A DNA stretch of 64,000 nucleotides. It comes from Bacteroidaceae bacterium. GTDB lineage: Bacteria > Bacteroidota > Bacteroidia > Bacteroidales > Bacteroidaceae. A program made the position numbers and the translations under genes. Position 1 is the first letter of the stretch; the number at the start of each line of letters is the position of its first letter. The notes under the pieces are model-generated. The model was not told the origin of the DNA. It worked only from the letters and a program-made list of their open reading frames with translations, and searched no databases. Shown piece after piece: positions 1 through 9,031 of this stretch. The stretch lies in the NCBI GenBank assembly GCA_902362375.1, contig CABIVS010000001.1, positions 295,820-359,819 on the forward strand, written 5' to 3'.

Positions 1-160
1 ATAAATTGCTCTGAGAAACCTTTCGGAAAGCTACCTGCACCAACGAATCGTTTTGCAGCGAACTTGCATTATCCCCTGCCAACTCTTGTGCACCGGTAGA
101 AATAACAACCGGAAAAACAAGCACTGCACTGAGAATGAATCTTCTATATATATGTTTCAT
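1..160 (-). CDS. SusC-like TonB-dependent receptor, 5' fragment cut by the window edge
   Basis: An ATG at 160 (minus strand) opens an uninterrupted frame to base 1, giving about 53 residues. It starts MKHIYRRFILSAVLVFPVV with a hydrophobic signal peptide ending near STGAQ, then reads DSLVQVAFRKVSQSNL. The phrase VQVAFRKV followed by a short linker is, from memory, typical of the start of Bacteroides SusC-like porins that lack an N-terminal carboxypeptidase-like domain and enter the plug directly. The gene lies 42 bp downstream of the SusD stop on the same strand, so it is probably the next gene of this operon and the start of a second SusC/SusD pair. Only the N-terminus is visible, so the family call is an inference. 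Confidence 0.6.
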   Translation of the reverse strand, partial: MKHIYRRFILSAVLVFPVVISTGAQELAGDNASSLQNDSLVQVAFRKVSQSNL

Positions 161-202
161 TGTTTATTCATTTATAATTATACATTCAGTAACCATAAGG
201 AA

Positions 203-2203
203 TTACCATCCCGGATTCTGCGGGAATTCAGCATACAGATACACGTCATTATCCAATAAGGGGAACCAGTAATGCTTCGTTCCAAATACCCGTTTCAAAA
301 TAGTCACCTCACGGAAGTTTCTCACTTCTGCCTCTGCCGGATCATTATTCTTATAAAAGTCTTCATTCTCTACACGTTCGAATTCTTGTGAAGTCTTAAT
401 AATATAGGGTTCTTCGGTCAGCAGCAACCAACGCTGCAAATCGTTAAAGCGGAAACCTTCGAAAGACAACTCGACAGCACGTTCACGACGAACTTCATCC
501 ATAAATTTCCGGGAATTGGAAATATATTCCGGACAAAGAGTACCTTTTTCATCACCCGGCTCTCCTCCACCAACAGGGCCTACTCCCGCACGTTTACGCA
601 AAGTATTGATCGCATCTTCGGCCGTTTTACCAAAATTCGTAGATTTACCTGCAGCACCATCTACTGCCGCACAAGCCTCAGCGTACATCAGATAAATATC
701 CGCCAAACGCATGTAAGGTAAGTATGTATGCAGGTTACCTGACCAATTATAGAGCCCATCATATTTATTAGCCTGATGCGGTACTAATTTCTGGATGAAA
801 TAGCCGGTACGGCTGGCATTGGCCACGGCTCTCATAGCTCCACCCGTATACAGGGTGCAATAGCGCAAGAATTCCTTGTCTGCTTCAGGAATAGCTGCAT
901 TGACATAATGGAATCCGTCAAAAACTATGTCATGATAAAAACGGGCATCACGATTTCTAAATGGAAAATTCTTTCTAAAACCGGATTTTGTTTCATCTTC
1001 ACTCAATGGCAAACCGTTCTCCATACCATACAAATTCACATAGTTGGCGGTAGGCTGGTGAATGATATTATCATGTTCAACCAAACCATAAATTTTAGGT
1101 CCCCACAATTTGGTCATATTCCAGTTACTACCGTTGAAGTCTTCGGACGGACCACGGAAAATAGCTTCTGTAGTACCCGGCATTTTCCAGTTCTGACCAG
1201 TAGTATAGAATATTTCAGAATAACTATCAGAAGCAGATGCCGATTTGGTATGATTGTAAATATCACTATAATCAAACTGCGCCAATGCATATTGCGTCTG
1301 CCCGCTTTCGACAAGTGTCAGTAACTCTCCGAATGCCTCTGCAGCTTTTTTTGCATATTCTGTATTGTAATTGTAAGTATTGCTTCCACCTAGCTGCGCA
1401 CCATGCTCCATCAAAGGACTGGCAGCCCAAAGATAATTCTTGCCCAGATAGCCTAATGCCATAATCTTGTTGATACGCAAATCATTCTTACCCGCGGTTT
1501 GTTTGCCAACAGTTGTGTTATCCCAATTAATAGGAAGCAAATCCGCTGCCATACGGAAATCGGCTGCCGCTTTATCCGCACATTCCTGATAACTCAGACG
1601 TGGCAAAGACATTTTCTCTGTAGCAGATAAGACTGTATCAATATAGGGCAATCCGCCAAAATATTGCATCATTTCAAAGTGCCACCATGCACGGAAAAAA
1701 TAAAGTTGACCGGCAATCAGGTTTTTCTCCTCATCCGTAGCTTCCGTTAACCTTTCTAGATTAGCGATGCCAATGTTAGCCTTACGTATACAATACCATG
1801 CATGTGGCCACAGTGAATGTTTAAACTTAGCATTGCCGTCACTGTTCGGATGATAAGTAGCCGTAGGATCACTGCCGGTACGATAGAGCCAGCATTGATT
1901 ATTGGTAGACCATGCACGGAAGTTACCCAAATCGACCTGATGCGTCATGTGGCTGTCACCTTCCGGGTTGAATATTTCATCATCTCCCCAGTTCCAGGAA
2001 GTAGTATAATTGTTCTTCTCCTTATCAGGAATACAGTTGTATATTTCCTCGATAAACCCCTGAAAATTCCTAAAGTTCTTAAATGCTTCTTCTTCAGACA
2101 CGGTAGAGTCAGCTTCCTTGTCCAGATAGTCCTCACAAGATGAAAATCCCAACGAGAAGAGCAATAAGCTACCGCATAAAAGAGTTCTATATATTTTTCT
2201 CAT
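203..2203 (-). CDS. SusD-like surface glycan-binding lipoprotein
   Basis: A 666-residue lipoprotein: MRKIYRTLLCGSLLLF signal peptide, lipobox GFSSC with Cys23, then the SusD/RagB helical repeat region and a C-terminal RagB domain ending near FPQNPGW. SusD proteins sit on the cell surface over the SusC channel and bind the oligosaccharide to be imported. The open frame extends 10 codons upstream, but the Met at 2203 is chosen because it begins a clean signal peptide and lies 10 bp after the SusC stop codon; the longer start would overlap SusC. At about 670 residues it is longer than classic SusD (about 550), as is common for xylan-type systems. It is co-transcribed with the SusC at 2214-5357. 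The hemicellulose specificity is inferred from the neighbouring GH43, GH97 and GH3 genes. Confidence 0.93.
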   Translation of the reverse strand: MRKIYRTLLCGSLLLFSLGFSSCEDYLDKEADSTVSEEEAFKNFRNFQGFIEEIYNCIPDKEKNNYTTSWNWGDDEIFNPEGDSHMTHQVDLGNFRAWSTNNQCWLYRTGSDPTATYHPNSDGNAKFKHSLWPHAWYCIRKANIGIANLERLTEATDEEKNLIAGQLYFFRAWWHFEMMQYFGGLPYIDTVLSATEKMSLPRLSYQECADKAAADFRMAADLLPINWDNTTVGKQTAGKNDLRINKIMALGYLGKNYLWAASPLMEHGAQLGGSNTYNYNTEYAKKAAEAFGELLTLVESGQTQYALAQFDYSDIYNHTKSASASDSYSEIFYTTGQNWKMPGTTEAIFRGPSEDFNGSNWNMTKLWGPKIYGLVEHDNIIHQPTANYVNLYGMENGLPLSEDETKSGFRKNFPFRNRDARFYHDIVFDGFHYVNAAIPEADKEFLRYCTLYTGGAMRAVANASRTGYFIQKLVPHQANKYDGLYNWSGNLHTYLPYMRLADIYLMYAEACAAVDGAAGKSTNFGKTAEDAINTLRKRAGVGPVGGGEPGDEKGTLCPEYISNSRKFMDEVRRERAVELSFEGFRFNDLQRWLLLTEEPYIIKTSQEFERVENEDFYKNNDPAEAEVRNFREVTILKRVFGTKHYWFPLLDNDVYLYAEFPQNPGW

Positions 2204-2213
2204 AGTACTTTGA

Positions 2214-5200
2214 TTATAATGTAAATTTAACACCTAAGTTGAAACGTTTCACCGTAGGATACGCCCCTTGATTGCCCGAACCTGCATAATTCGATTCACG
2301 GTCGTCCGGCATCTTAGACCATACCCATAAGTTGTTTCCATTTAAGTAAATCTTCAAATTTTTCACCCCGAGTTTTCGCACCCATCCATCTGTAAAGGTA
2401 TAGGCTATCTCTGCATTTTTCAGACGAATGTAAGAACCGTCATAATAGTATTGCGTACCATTACTGTAACCGCTCACCTTTGACAACCAGCGCGGAGTTA
2501 CAACATCGGCCGCATCGCCAGCCTCAGACCACCAACTACCCTGGTCGTACACCGTATTCATCTGACTGCCGAAACTGGTCAACTGAACGACACGAGTCAC
2601 ATTATTTACACCATAGAACTGTACAAAAGCGCTGAATCCCTTCCACTCAAAGCCAAGAGTAGCATTATATGTGTTCTGTGGAGTATCAGAGTAACCGTAA
2701 GGAGCTTGGTCCTTGCTGTCGACTACGCCATCACCATTGAAATCGACGATATAATAGTCTCCGGGAAGACGTTGTGAATTGTTTGTATCATGCTGCGGGC
2801 TACCAATCACATCGTCATAAGAATTCAAATATCCATTATCAATATATGCCTTATTCTGACCAATGGCATAACCAGCCACCTTTTGATACCCAGCCAACAA
2901 TGGAGCATCGTCTTTTTCAAGTATCTTATTTTCCGCATGGGTCATGCTCATATTAGCCCAAACGCGCATCCTATTGGAAAATGTCTTGTTGATACGAAGT
3001 TCCAACTCATAACCTTTGGTTCTAACCTTACCTAAGTTAGCGGTAACTGCTGTAGTACCAAAATAAGAAGGAATAGCCCGATCGCTTCCACCCACCAGAA
3101 TATCAGTACGTTTATCACGAAAGACTTCCACGCTACCTGCAAACAAGCCATCCAAAAACGAGTAATCAATACCAAAATTCAATTTCTTTACTTTCTCCCA
3201 ATGCACATCAGAATTACCTACTGCTGATTCACGATACCAAGTATATGGGCTTTCACCACGATCTACATCCAAAGACGAGGTTCCGCCGTAAGCCCATTGG
3301 TTCATATACAACCAACGTGTTTTTACATTATCATCACCAATTTCACCGTAAGAAGCACGAATTTTCAACATATCCAAAATTCTGCGTTCTTTCAAGAATT
3401 TCATAAACGGTTCTTCACTAACCATCCATCCGATAGCACCGGAATTAAAAAACGCAAAACGATTTTCTTTGCTGAACTTCTCGGAACCATTATAAGCACC
3501 ATTATATTCAATAAAATACCGATCCGACCAATTATAAGTAGTACGGAATGCCCAGTCTTCACGACAGTGAGGAATTTCACTTCCTGTAGCCGTTTCCTGA
3601 CGACTGAACAATCCCATAAGGGTAACATTATGCTTTCCAAAACTACGGGCCCAATTTAATTGTGCCTGATAATTAAGATTACGCTGTGTCGCCCAATTCT
3701 TGACTTCACCACCTTCCGTATTCCACATTACACCCTGCATAAAATCAAAACCAGTATTGTTGTCATACGACTTTTTATAACTGACCTCACCTGTATCCGG
3801 ATTAATCCATTTATGTTGTGCGTCGTTATATAGGTCATTGATACCGCGCTTCCATTCTACAAAAGTATTATCCCAAGAAACCATAGCTCTTGCACTCAAT
3901 CCTTTCGTTATAAAGCTCAAATCCTGCTCCAATGCAAAGTCAGTTGTTATCTGTGTAGTAGTGGTAGTCATCGTACCTCCCAATGACACATTTTCTGCAG
4001 AGTTGGTAACATTCGAGATATTCGGATAATATCCCCACGAACCATCCGAATATTTCGGAAGGAATACATCCGGAGCAATATTATACGCCCCCGCCCACTG
4101 CTGGGCAATCGACCAGTCGGCCGAACTATCATAATTGGAATTATTATAAGGAGTTTTCTTGTATCCATTAGAGCCTGCTACATTAACCTTAAAAACAGTA
4201 CTCTTGGTTATCTGGAAATCCAGATTACTACGTACATTAATTCTGTCATACCCATAACCGGAATTATAATCACGCCCATTATCAAATACATCGAACAAGT
4301 CTCCCTCATGCACATAATCGACAGAAGCGAAATATTTTACAAATCGAGTACCACCGCTGACATTCACATTTGCATTGTAGGACATCGCATAGTCTTTGAA
4401 CAATACATCCTGCCAGTCCACATTCGGATAGCGTTCCGCTTCTTCCAAATTTGCCGGATTACGATACTTATTAATTATTGCCTGCGGCTTTATGTACGAC
4501 CATGAATCCGGATACAAGCTCAACTCATGCTCAATAGCCATATTACGCGCCATCAAAGCATCATAAGAATCCAACTTGTTAGGAAGTTTAGAAGGTATCT
4601 TCATCGTGGCATTGGCTGCAATGTTTATTTGGGCAGCTCCCTCAGTTCCGCGTTTGGTCGTTACTAAAATGACACCATTTGCACCTTTCACACCATAAAC
4701 AGCAGTTGCAGAAGCATCCTTCAAGACAGAAATAGATTGTACAGAAGCAATATCCACACTGCTCATCGGACGTTCTATGCCATCCACCAGTACCAACGGG
4801 TCACTATTATTCCATGAACTAGTCCCACGTATTGTGATTTTCGGTTCTTCCTCACCCGGCATACCGGAGCTTTGAGTCGTTATAACCCCCGGCAGGTTAC
4901 CGGTTAACGCCGCACCAATATCAGAAATGCCAGCCGCCCGTTCCAATACTTTTCCAGTGGTCTGCGTGATAGCACCTACCACACTCGCTTTCTTCTGTTG
5001 TCCGTAACCTACAACTACGACTTCTTCCAGTTGTTTAGTATCATCTTCCAACACCACTTTAATAAGACCTTTGGAAACCACTTTTACTTCCTGTGGCTTC
5101 ATTCCTACATACGAAACAATAAGGGTAGACTTCTCATTGGGTACGGTCAATACAAAATTTCCATCTATATCTGAAATCGTACCTATTGAATTATTACCCT

Positions 5201-5357
5201 TTAAAACTACTGAGGCCCCAATAATCGTCTCACCATTACTGTCAAGAACTGTTCCCCTCACCGTCATTTCTTTTTGTGCTTGTGCTGTTACAAAACTAAA
5301 CAACATAAGGAGAAACAAATAAGGAATCTTTTGAATTTTCTTCGTTACATTTTTCAT
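2214..5357 (-). CDS. SusC-like TonB-dependent outer-membrane transporter
   Basis: About 1,047 residues. In order: signal peptide ending TAQAQ, a CarboxypepD_reg-like domain (VRGTVLDSNGETIIGASV, ending near residue 110), the TonB-box-like segment EEVVVVGYGQQ, a plug domain containing LVLVDGIERP and ISVLKDASATAVYG, then a large beta-barrel ending in the typical terminal aromatic strand FNLGVKFTL. It imports oligosaccharides across the outer membrane using TonB energy, paired with SusD downstream. Two Met codons are possible (5363 and 5357); MKNVTKK at 5357 gives a normal signal peptide. No clear -7 box was found in the 120-bp gap to the upstream GH43 gene, so these genes are probably one transcript starting near 7268. 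Substrate assignment (xylan-derived oligosaccharides) is inferred from context. Confidence 0.94.
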   Translation of the reverse strand: MKNVTKKIQKIPYLFLLMLFSFVTAQAQKEMTVRGTVLDSNGETIIGASVVLKGNNSIGTISDIDGNFVLTVPNEKSTLIVSYVGMKPQEVKVVSKGLIKVVLEDDTKQLEEVVVVGYGQQKKASVVGAITQTTGKVLERAAGISDIGAALTGNLPGVITTQSSGMPGEEEPKITIRGTSSWNNSDPLVLVDGIERPMSSVDIASVQSISVLKDASATAVYGVKGANGVILVTTKRGTEGAAQINIAANATMKIPSKLPNKLDSYDALMARNMAIEHELSLYPDSWSYIKPQAIINKYRNPANLEEAERYPNVDWQDVLFKDYAMSYNANVNVSGGTRFVKYFASVDYVHEGDLFDVFDNGRDYNSGYGYDRINVRSNLDFQITKSTVFKVNVAGSNGYKKTPYNNSNYDSSADWSIAQQWAGAYNIAPDVFLPKYSDGSWGYYPNISNVTNSAENVSLGGTMTTTTTQITTDFALEQDLSFITKGLSARAMVSWDNTFVEWKRGINDLYNDAQHKWINPDTGEVSYKKSYDNNTGFDFMQGVMWNTEGGEVKNWATQRNLNYQAQLNWARSFGKHNVTLMGLFSRQETATGSEIPHCREDWAFRTTYNWSDRYFIEYNGAYNGSEKFSKENRFAFFNSGAIGWMVSEEPFMKFLKERRILDMLKIRASYGEIGDDNVKTRWLYMNQWAYGGTSSLDVDRGESPYTWYRESAVGNSDVHWEKVKKLNFGIDYSFLDGLFAGSVEVFRDKRTDILVGGSDRAIPSYFGTTAVTANLGKVRTKGYELELRINKTFSNRMRVWANMSMTHAENKILEKDDAPLLAGYQKVAGYAIGQNKAYIDNGYLNSYDDVIGSPQHDTNNSQRLPGDYYIVDFNGDGVVDSKDQAPYGYSDTPQNTYNATLGFEWKGFSAFVQFYGVNNVTRVVQLTSFGSQMNTVYDQGSWWSEAGDAADVVTPRWLSKVSGYSNGTQYYYDGSYIRLKNAEIAYTFTDGWVRKLGVKNLKIYLNGNNLWVWSKMPDDRESNYAGSGNQGAYPTVKRFNLGVKFTL

Positions 5358-5483
5358 TACCATTAGTTTAAGATGTTAATTAACCACATTGTTTTCTAAT
5401 CATCATTCTTTTTTTAATTGCACTAGCCGTCATTATAAATACCACTCATAGTTACTAGTATTAGATTTATATAAAAAAAATAA

Positions 5484-7217
5484 TTATTTGCAAGTAGCGT
5501 ATAATCCGATTGTAGTACCAGTAAATCCACCAGCCGTTGTAGTAGAGAGATAACTGGAATCTACATCTTTACAAAGCAGTTTCCAGCTTTTTTCACCATC
5601 AATAGAATAATAGAAATCGTAACCAATTCCTTGAGATACTAATTTCAAATATACCTCATTTGTATCCGCGTCTATTTCATCTGAAGCCAATGTCTGTTCC
5701 TTTTCACCAATTTGTTTCAGAGAAATATTTTTATTCTCACCCACTTTATTCAAGCAGAAGAAATATTGATGCGTCTCATCTTTAAACAACAGCATTCCGG
5801 CTGTTTCCTTATCGTCAGAAGGATTGAACAACATACGGGTAGCACATTCAAATTTATGATGTTGCAACCGACGGCAGACAAATGCCGGAGTCTTCTTCTC
5901 CGTAGCGCTAATATCTGCACACTTCAAGGTCAAATATCCGGGTGTTTCCGACAAAGAATATAGATCGGATGCAGAAGTTCTTAAAGTCATCCATGGCATA
6001 TCAAGTACAGGAGAATCAAAGTTCTCTATTAACTCGAAATTACCATAAGTAACTGTCGTATCGCGTTTCGCACCTTCACGTTTTACAATCATAGGTACTA
6101 AATCATCGCCTTGTGTCATGTACGGGAATCCGTCTTCACTCCATTTCACCGGCATCATAAATGTTTCACGTCCCAAATTCTCAAACTGATTATTAATAGG
6201 GCGACAAGCCAGAAAAACAGCCCACCAATCTCCCTCTTTTGTTTGAATCAAGTCTGCATGACCAGCACAGGTTACCGAATTAGGACGGTCAGAATTCAAA
6301 TGTCTTTGCGTCAGAATCGGATTGTTTTTCCATGGAAGAAATTTACCCATCGGAGAATCACCACGGAAAATCACTTCCGAATGCCAGTTCCCCGTTCCAC
6401 CTTCGGCGGACATCAAGAAATACTTTCCATTTATTTTATATAAATGAGGGCCTTCTATCCAAATTGGTTTATCTGCCGGTTGAGCTCCTTTGTTTACAAG
6501 AATTTTACGGGGACCGATCGTCTTATCCGCCTTCACATCAAACTCTTGTATGCGTATAGTACGGTGTCCGCTATATTCAGGTTTATTATCCGGAGCCTCA
6601 TCATTATTAACAATATATGCCTTACCATCTTCATCAAAAAAGAAAGAAGGATCAATACCTCCGACCTCCGGCAACATGACGGGTTCCGACCATTCACCAA
6701 ACGGGTCTTGCGTCTTAACAAAGAAATTCCCGGCTCCGACATTGGTTGTTACCATATAATATGTCTTGTTATACGGATTATAAGAAATAGCCGGAGCAAA
6801 AATACCGCCACCCACTTTCTGTCCTTCCATCTTCACTAATTGCGAAGCGCGATTCAACACATGTCCTATCTGTTTCCAATTCACCAAATCCTTGCTGTGA
6901 AAAATAGGAACACCGGGAAAATAGGTGAATGTAGATGTTACCAGGAAATAATCACCTTCTCCATTTGTGCAAACACTAGGATCGGAATACCATCCCGGCA
7001 AAATAGGATTATAAAAATAATCTTCACCTGACAGAGGATTGGAAATATAAAAATCATCATTTCCTTTATAGGAAAAATAATCAAAGAGAGCCACAGATTT
7101 TCCAATAGTCGGTAATTGTTGTTCTTTCTTTGAGTTACATGACATCATTGTTATCCCTAACATAAATATGGAGAGCCAAACGATTGACATTGATTGCATA
7201 ACCTGTGTATTCTTCAT
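5484..7217 (-). CDS. GH43 glycosidase lipoprotein (beta-xylosidase/alpha-L-arabinofuranosidase type) with C-terminal beta-sandwich
   Basis: 577 residues from the Met at 7217. That start gives a lipoprotein signal peptide (MLGITMMSC); the longer frame would include the putative promoter. The GH43 five-bladed propeller carries the three expected acids: base Asp79 in GWYSDPSV, pKa-modulating Asp189 in GGIDPSFFF, and acid Glu255 in WIEGPHLYK. The last 190 or so residues (after about 385) form a concanavalin-like GH43 C-terminal domain ending in TTAGGFTGTTIGLYATCK. GH43 enzymes invert the anomeric centre and remove xylose or arabinofuranose from xylan or arabinan; the exact activity cannot be read from sequence. 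It resembles the enzyme at 12386-14113 throughout, including the C-terminal GGFTGxxIGLYAT motif, suggesting duplication. It is first in the transcript leading to SusC and SusD. Confidence 0.9.
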   Translation of the reverse strand: MKNTQVMQSMSIVWLSIFMLGITMMSCNSKKEQQLPTIGKSVALFDYFSYKGNDDFYISNPLSGEDYFYNPILPGWYSDPSVCTNGEGDYFLVTSTFTYFPGVPIFHSKDLVNWKQIGHVLNRASQLVKMEGQKVGGGIFAPAISYNPYNKTYYMVTTNVGAGNFFVKTQDPFGEWSEPVMLPEVGGIDPSFFFDEDGKAYIVNNDEAPDNKPEYSGHRTIRIQEFDVKADKTIGPRKILVNKGAQPADKPIWIEGPHLYKINGKYFLMSAEGGTGNWHSEVIFRGDSPMGKFLPWKNNPILTQRHLNSDRPNSVTCAGHADLIQTKEGDWWAVFLACRPINNQFENLGRETFMMPVKWSEDGFPYMTQGDDLVPMIVKREGAKRDTTVTYGNFELIENFDSPVLDMPWMTLRTSASDLYSLSETPGYLTLKCADISATEKKTPAFVCRRLQHHKFECATRMLFNPSDDKETAGMLLFKDETHQYFFCLNKVGENKNISLKQIGEKEQTLASDEIDADTNEVYLKLVSQGIGYDFYYSIDGEKSWKLLCKDVDSSYLSTTTAGGFTGTTIGLYATCK

Positions 7218-7267
7218 AATACTTCTTATTTTCTTTATAATCAAATATGAATTACTGATCTTTTCTG

Positions 7268-7275
7268 CAAAGATA
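7268..7275 (-). promoter_or_regulatory. Candidate -7 box (TATCTTTG) for the GH43-SusC-SusD transcript
   Basis: On the minus strand TATCTTTG matches the Bacteroides sigma-ABfr -7 consensus TANNTTTG. It lies about 50 bp upstream of the chosen GH43 start at 7217 and inside the longer open frame, which supports the shorter start. TGTTAC-type sites lie further upstream at 7306-7311 and 7345-7354. Confidence 0.5.
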
Positions 7276-7344
7276 TCCCAGCTCATAAAACTACAGACAT
7301 AATTATGTTACGGGCTTCTTTTCCAAAATAACATCTTCATTTTC

Positions 7345-7354
7345 AATGTTACAT
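7345..7354. promoter_or_regulatory. AATGTTACAT site upstream of the GH43-SusC-SusD transcript
   Basis: The 10-mer AATGTTACAT occurs here and again at 14301-14310, with its exact reverse complement at 14241-14250. A related TGTTAC lies at 7306-7311. The sites sit upstream of the -7 box at 7268-7275 and may bind the PUL regulator; no such regulator gene is visible beside this locus. Confidence 0.35.
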
Positions 7355-7397
7355 CTATCTTTTCCCTTGTAGCACAGTAAAACAATCACACTGATTA

Positions 7398-8981
7398 TCA
7401 ATGTATTACATTTCTACTTTTTTTATAATGAAAGAAATCAATATCCACATATCCACCTTTCGTTTTCGTAGCATAATTGAATATGGCAAACTTTGTTCCC
7501 ATAAAAAACTTGGTAAAATCAAACTTCATTTTGAAATCCTGTCCGACCTTTATCCATTTGCGATTATCCAAACTATAATAGAAAGTAGCCAAATCACGAT
7601 GCTGACTAAAATCGCAGTCAATACGCAGATAAATCATATTCTGATCCAAGCCTATCCGCTCTTCCTCAACAGCGTCAACTTTCAGAATCGCTTTGTCAGA
7701 ATCATTCAATTCTACAACATTCGTACTCATTGTGAGATATTTCTTATTTCCATCCATTATTATAGACAATAACCCCGAATCCCCGTTAAATGCACTAAAT
7801 CCGGCGACATCCCCATCTTTCATGTGGGATATATCCATAGAAATAGTTCCACTACACGCAGGTCCTTCCATACGCTGTGTGATGGTATTGGGAGCAGCAT
7901 ACAAATTATCGACTATCCGATCCGTCTTAAGCCGCAAGTAACCGGGACGTTCACTCAAGGACCAGAAATCGTTCATCGGATTATGGTTCCACTGCCAGTT
8001 AAGCTTTAACTTGGAGACATCAAAATCATCACTTACCACCAAAGGGATTTCCGGATAGCCTTGAATCGGCTTCTCCATCACCAAAGGTACATGTCCATTT
8101 TCATCCCCCAGCATCGGCCAACCGTCTACCCAACGACATGGCATCAAGGTAGGAACACGTCCCACTCCGTTACGGTCTTGAAATATCATGCCATACCAAC
8201 GACCGTCCGGTGTATCAACAATATTCCCTTGTCCCACTCCTCCATACGTATCAAAAGCATCTTCTAAAATCACGTTCTTTTTATATGGCCCGGTTATATT
8301 ATCAGCACGATAACATACCTCTCTGCGGATGCCATTTCTCGGCCATGAAATCATCAACAAATAGTACTTTCCATTATGTTTTATCACCTGGCTTCCCTCC
8401 AACAGTCCATTCTCCGTCTCGTCACGTTCGAAGATTTTCATATTGACACCATTGGGTTGCACTCCTGAAAGATCACTCTTTAGTTCAACAAGAGAGCCTG
8501 TCCCGTAAAAAACATACACTTTACCATCATCATCGAAGAAAAGAGATGCATCATGAAAATGCGGTGTACGAGATACCAACTCCCACTTACCGCCCGGGTC
8601 AGTTGTCGAATAAATATATCCTTTGTGCGGCTTGTCATTAGGGGAAAAGAATACATAAAACTTACCATTATGATAACGAATCGATGACGCCCATTGTCCC
8701 CGTCCATAGACAGTACCGTCTTTCAGGTCATAATTCGGAGTATCCGTCAGTTTATCAAATACATAACCTACAATTTCCCAATTTACAAGATCTTTTGATT
8801 TCATGACAGGCGCTCCGGGCATCAGATGCATTGTAGTACTGATCATATAAAAATCATCACCTACCCTAATCACAGACATATCAGGAACGTCCGCATAAAT
8901 AACCGGATTACGAAATGTATCACTTGCATATCCCATTATCCCGGATAGTAGTAACAAAAACAAAACAAACAGTTTTCTCAT
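7398..8981 (-). CDS. GH43 glycosidase (xylosidase/arabinofuranosidase type), secreted
   Basis: About 527 residues with a Sec signal peptide (MRKLFVLFLLLLSGIMGYAS). The GH43 propeller begins TFRNPVIYADVPD. In numbering from the alternative Met at 8987, the catalytic acids are Asp36 (YADVPDMS), Asp146 (FHDASLFF) and Glu197 (LLEGSQV). A C-terminal beta-sandwich (after about residue 320) carries VDIDFFHYKK at its end. No lipobox is visible, so a periplasmic location is likely. The motif set differs from the GH43s at 5484 and 12386, so it probably has a different linkage preference, which cannot be set from sequence. It is the last gene of the operon starting near 14113, about 44-50 bp after the GH43-CBM6 gene. 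An in-frame Met two codons earlier (8987) is equally possible. Confidence 0.9.
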   Translation of the reverse strand: MRKLFVLFLLLLSGIMGYASDTFRNPVIYADVPDMSVIRVGDDFYMISTTMHLMPGAPVMKSKDLVNWEIVGYVFDKLTDTPNYDLKDGTVYGRGQWASSIRYHNGKFYVFFSPNDKPHKGYIYSTTDPGGKWELVSRTPHFHDASLFFDDDGKVYVFYGTGSLVELKSDLSGVQPNGVNMKIFERDETENGLLEGSQVIKHNGKYYLLMISWPRNGIRREVCYRADNITGPYKKNVILEDAFDTYGGVGQGNIVDTPDGRWYGMIFQDRNGVGRVPTLMPCRWVDGWPMLGDENGHVPLVMEKPIQGYPEIPLVVSDDFDVSKLKLNWQWNHNPMNDFWSLSERPGYLRLKTDRIVDNLYAAPNTITQRMEGPACSGTISMDISHMKDGDVAGFSAFNGDSGLLSIIMDGNKKYLTMSTNVVELNDSDKAILKVDAVEEERIGLDQNMIYLRIDCDFSQHRDLATFYYSLDNRKWIKVGQDFKMKFDFTKFFMGTKFAIFNYATKTKGGYVDIDFFHYKKSRNVIH

Positions 8982-9031
8982 GACCATATTCTTGATATAT
9001 AAAATTAAAAAACAATTGCTGTGTATTGGAA

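Noticed and set aside
908..1324. 138-codon plus-strand frame
   Set aside because: Antisense to SusD and without protein-like features.
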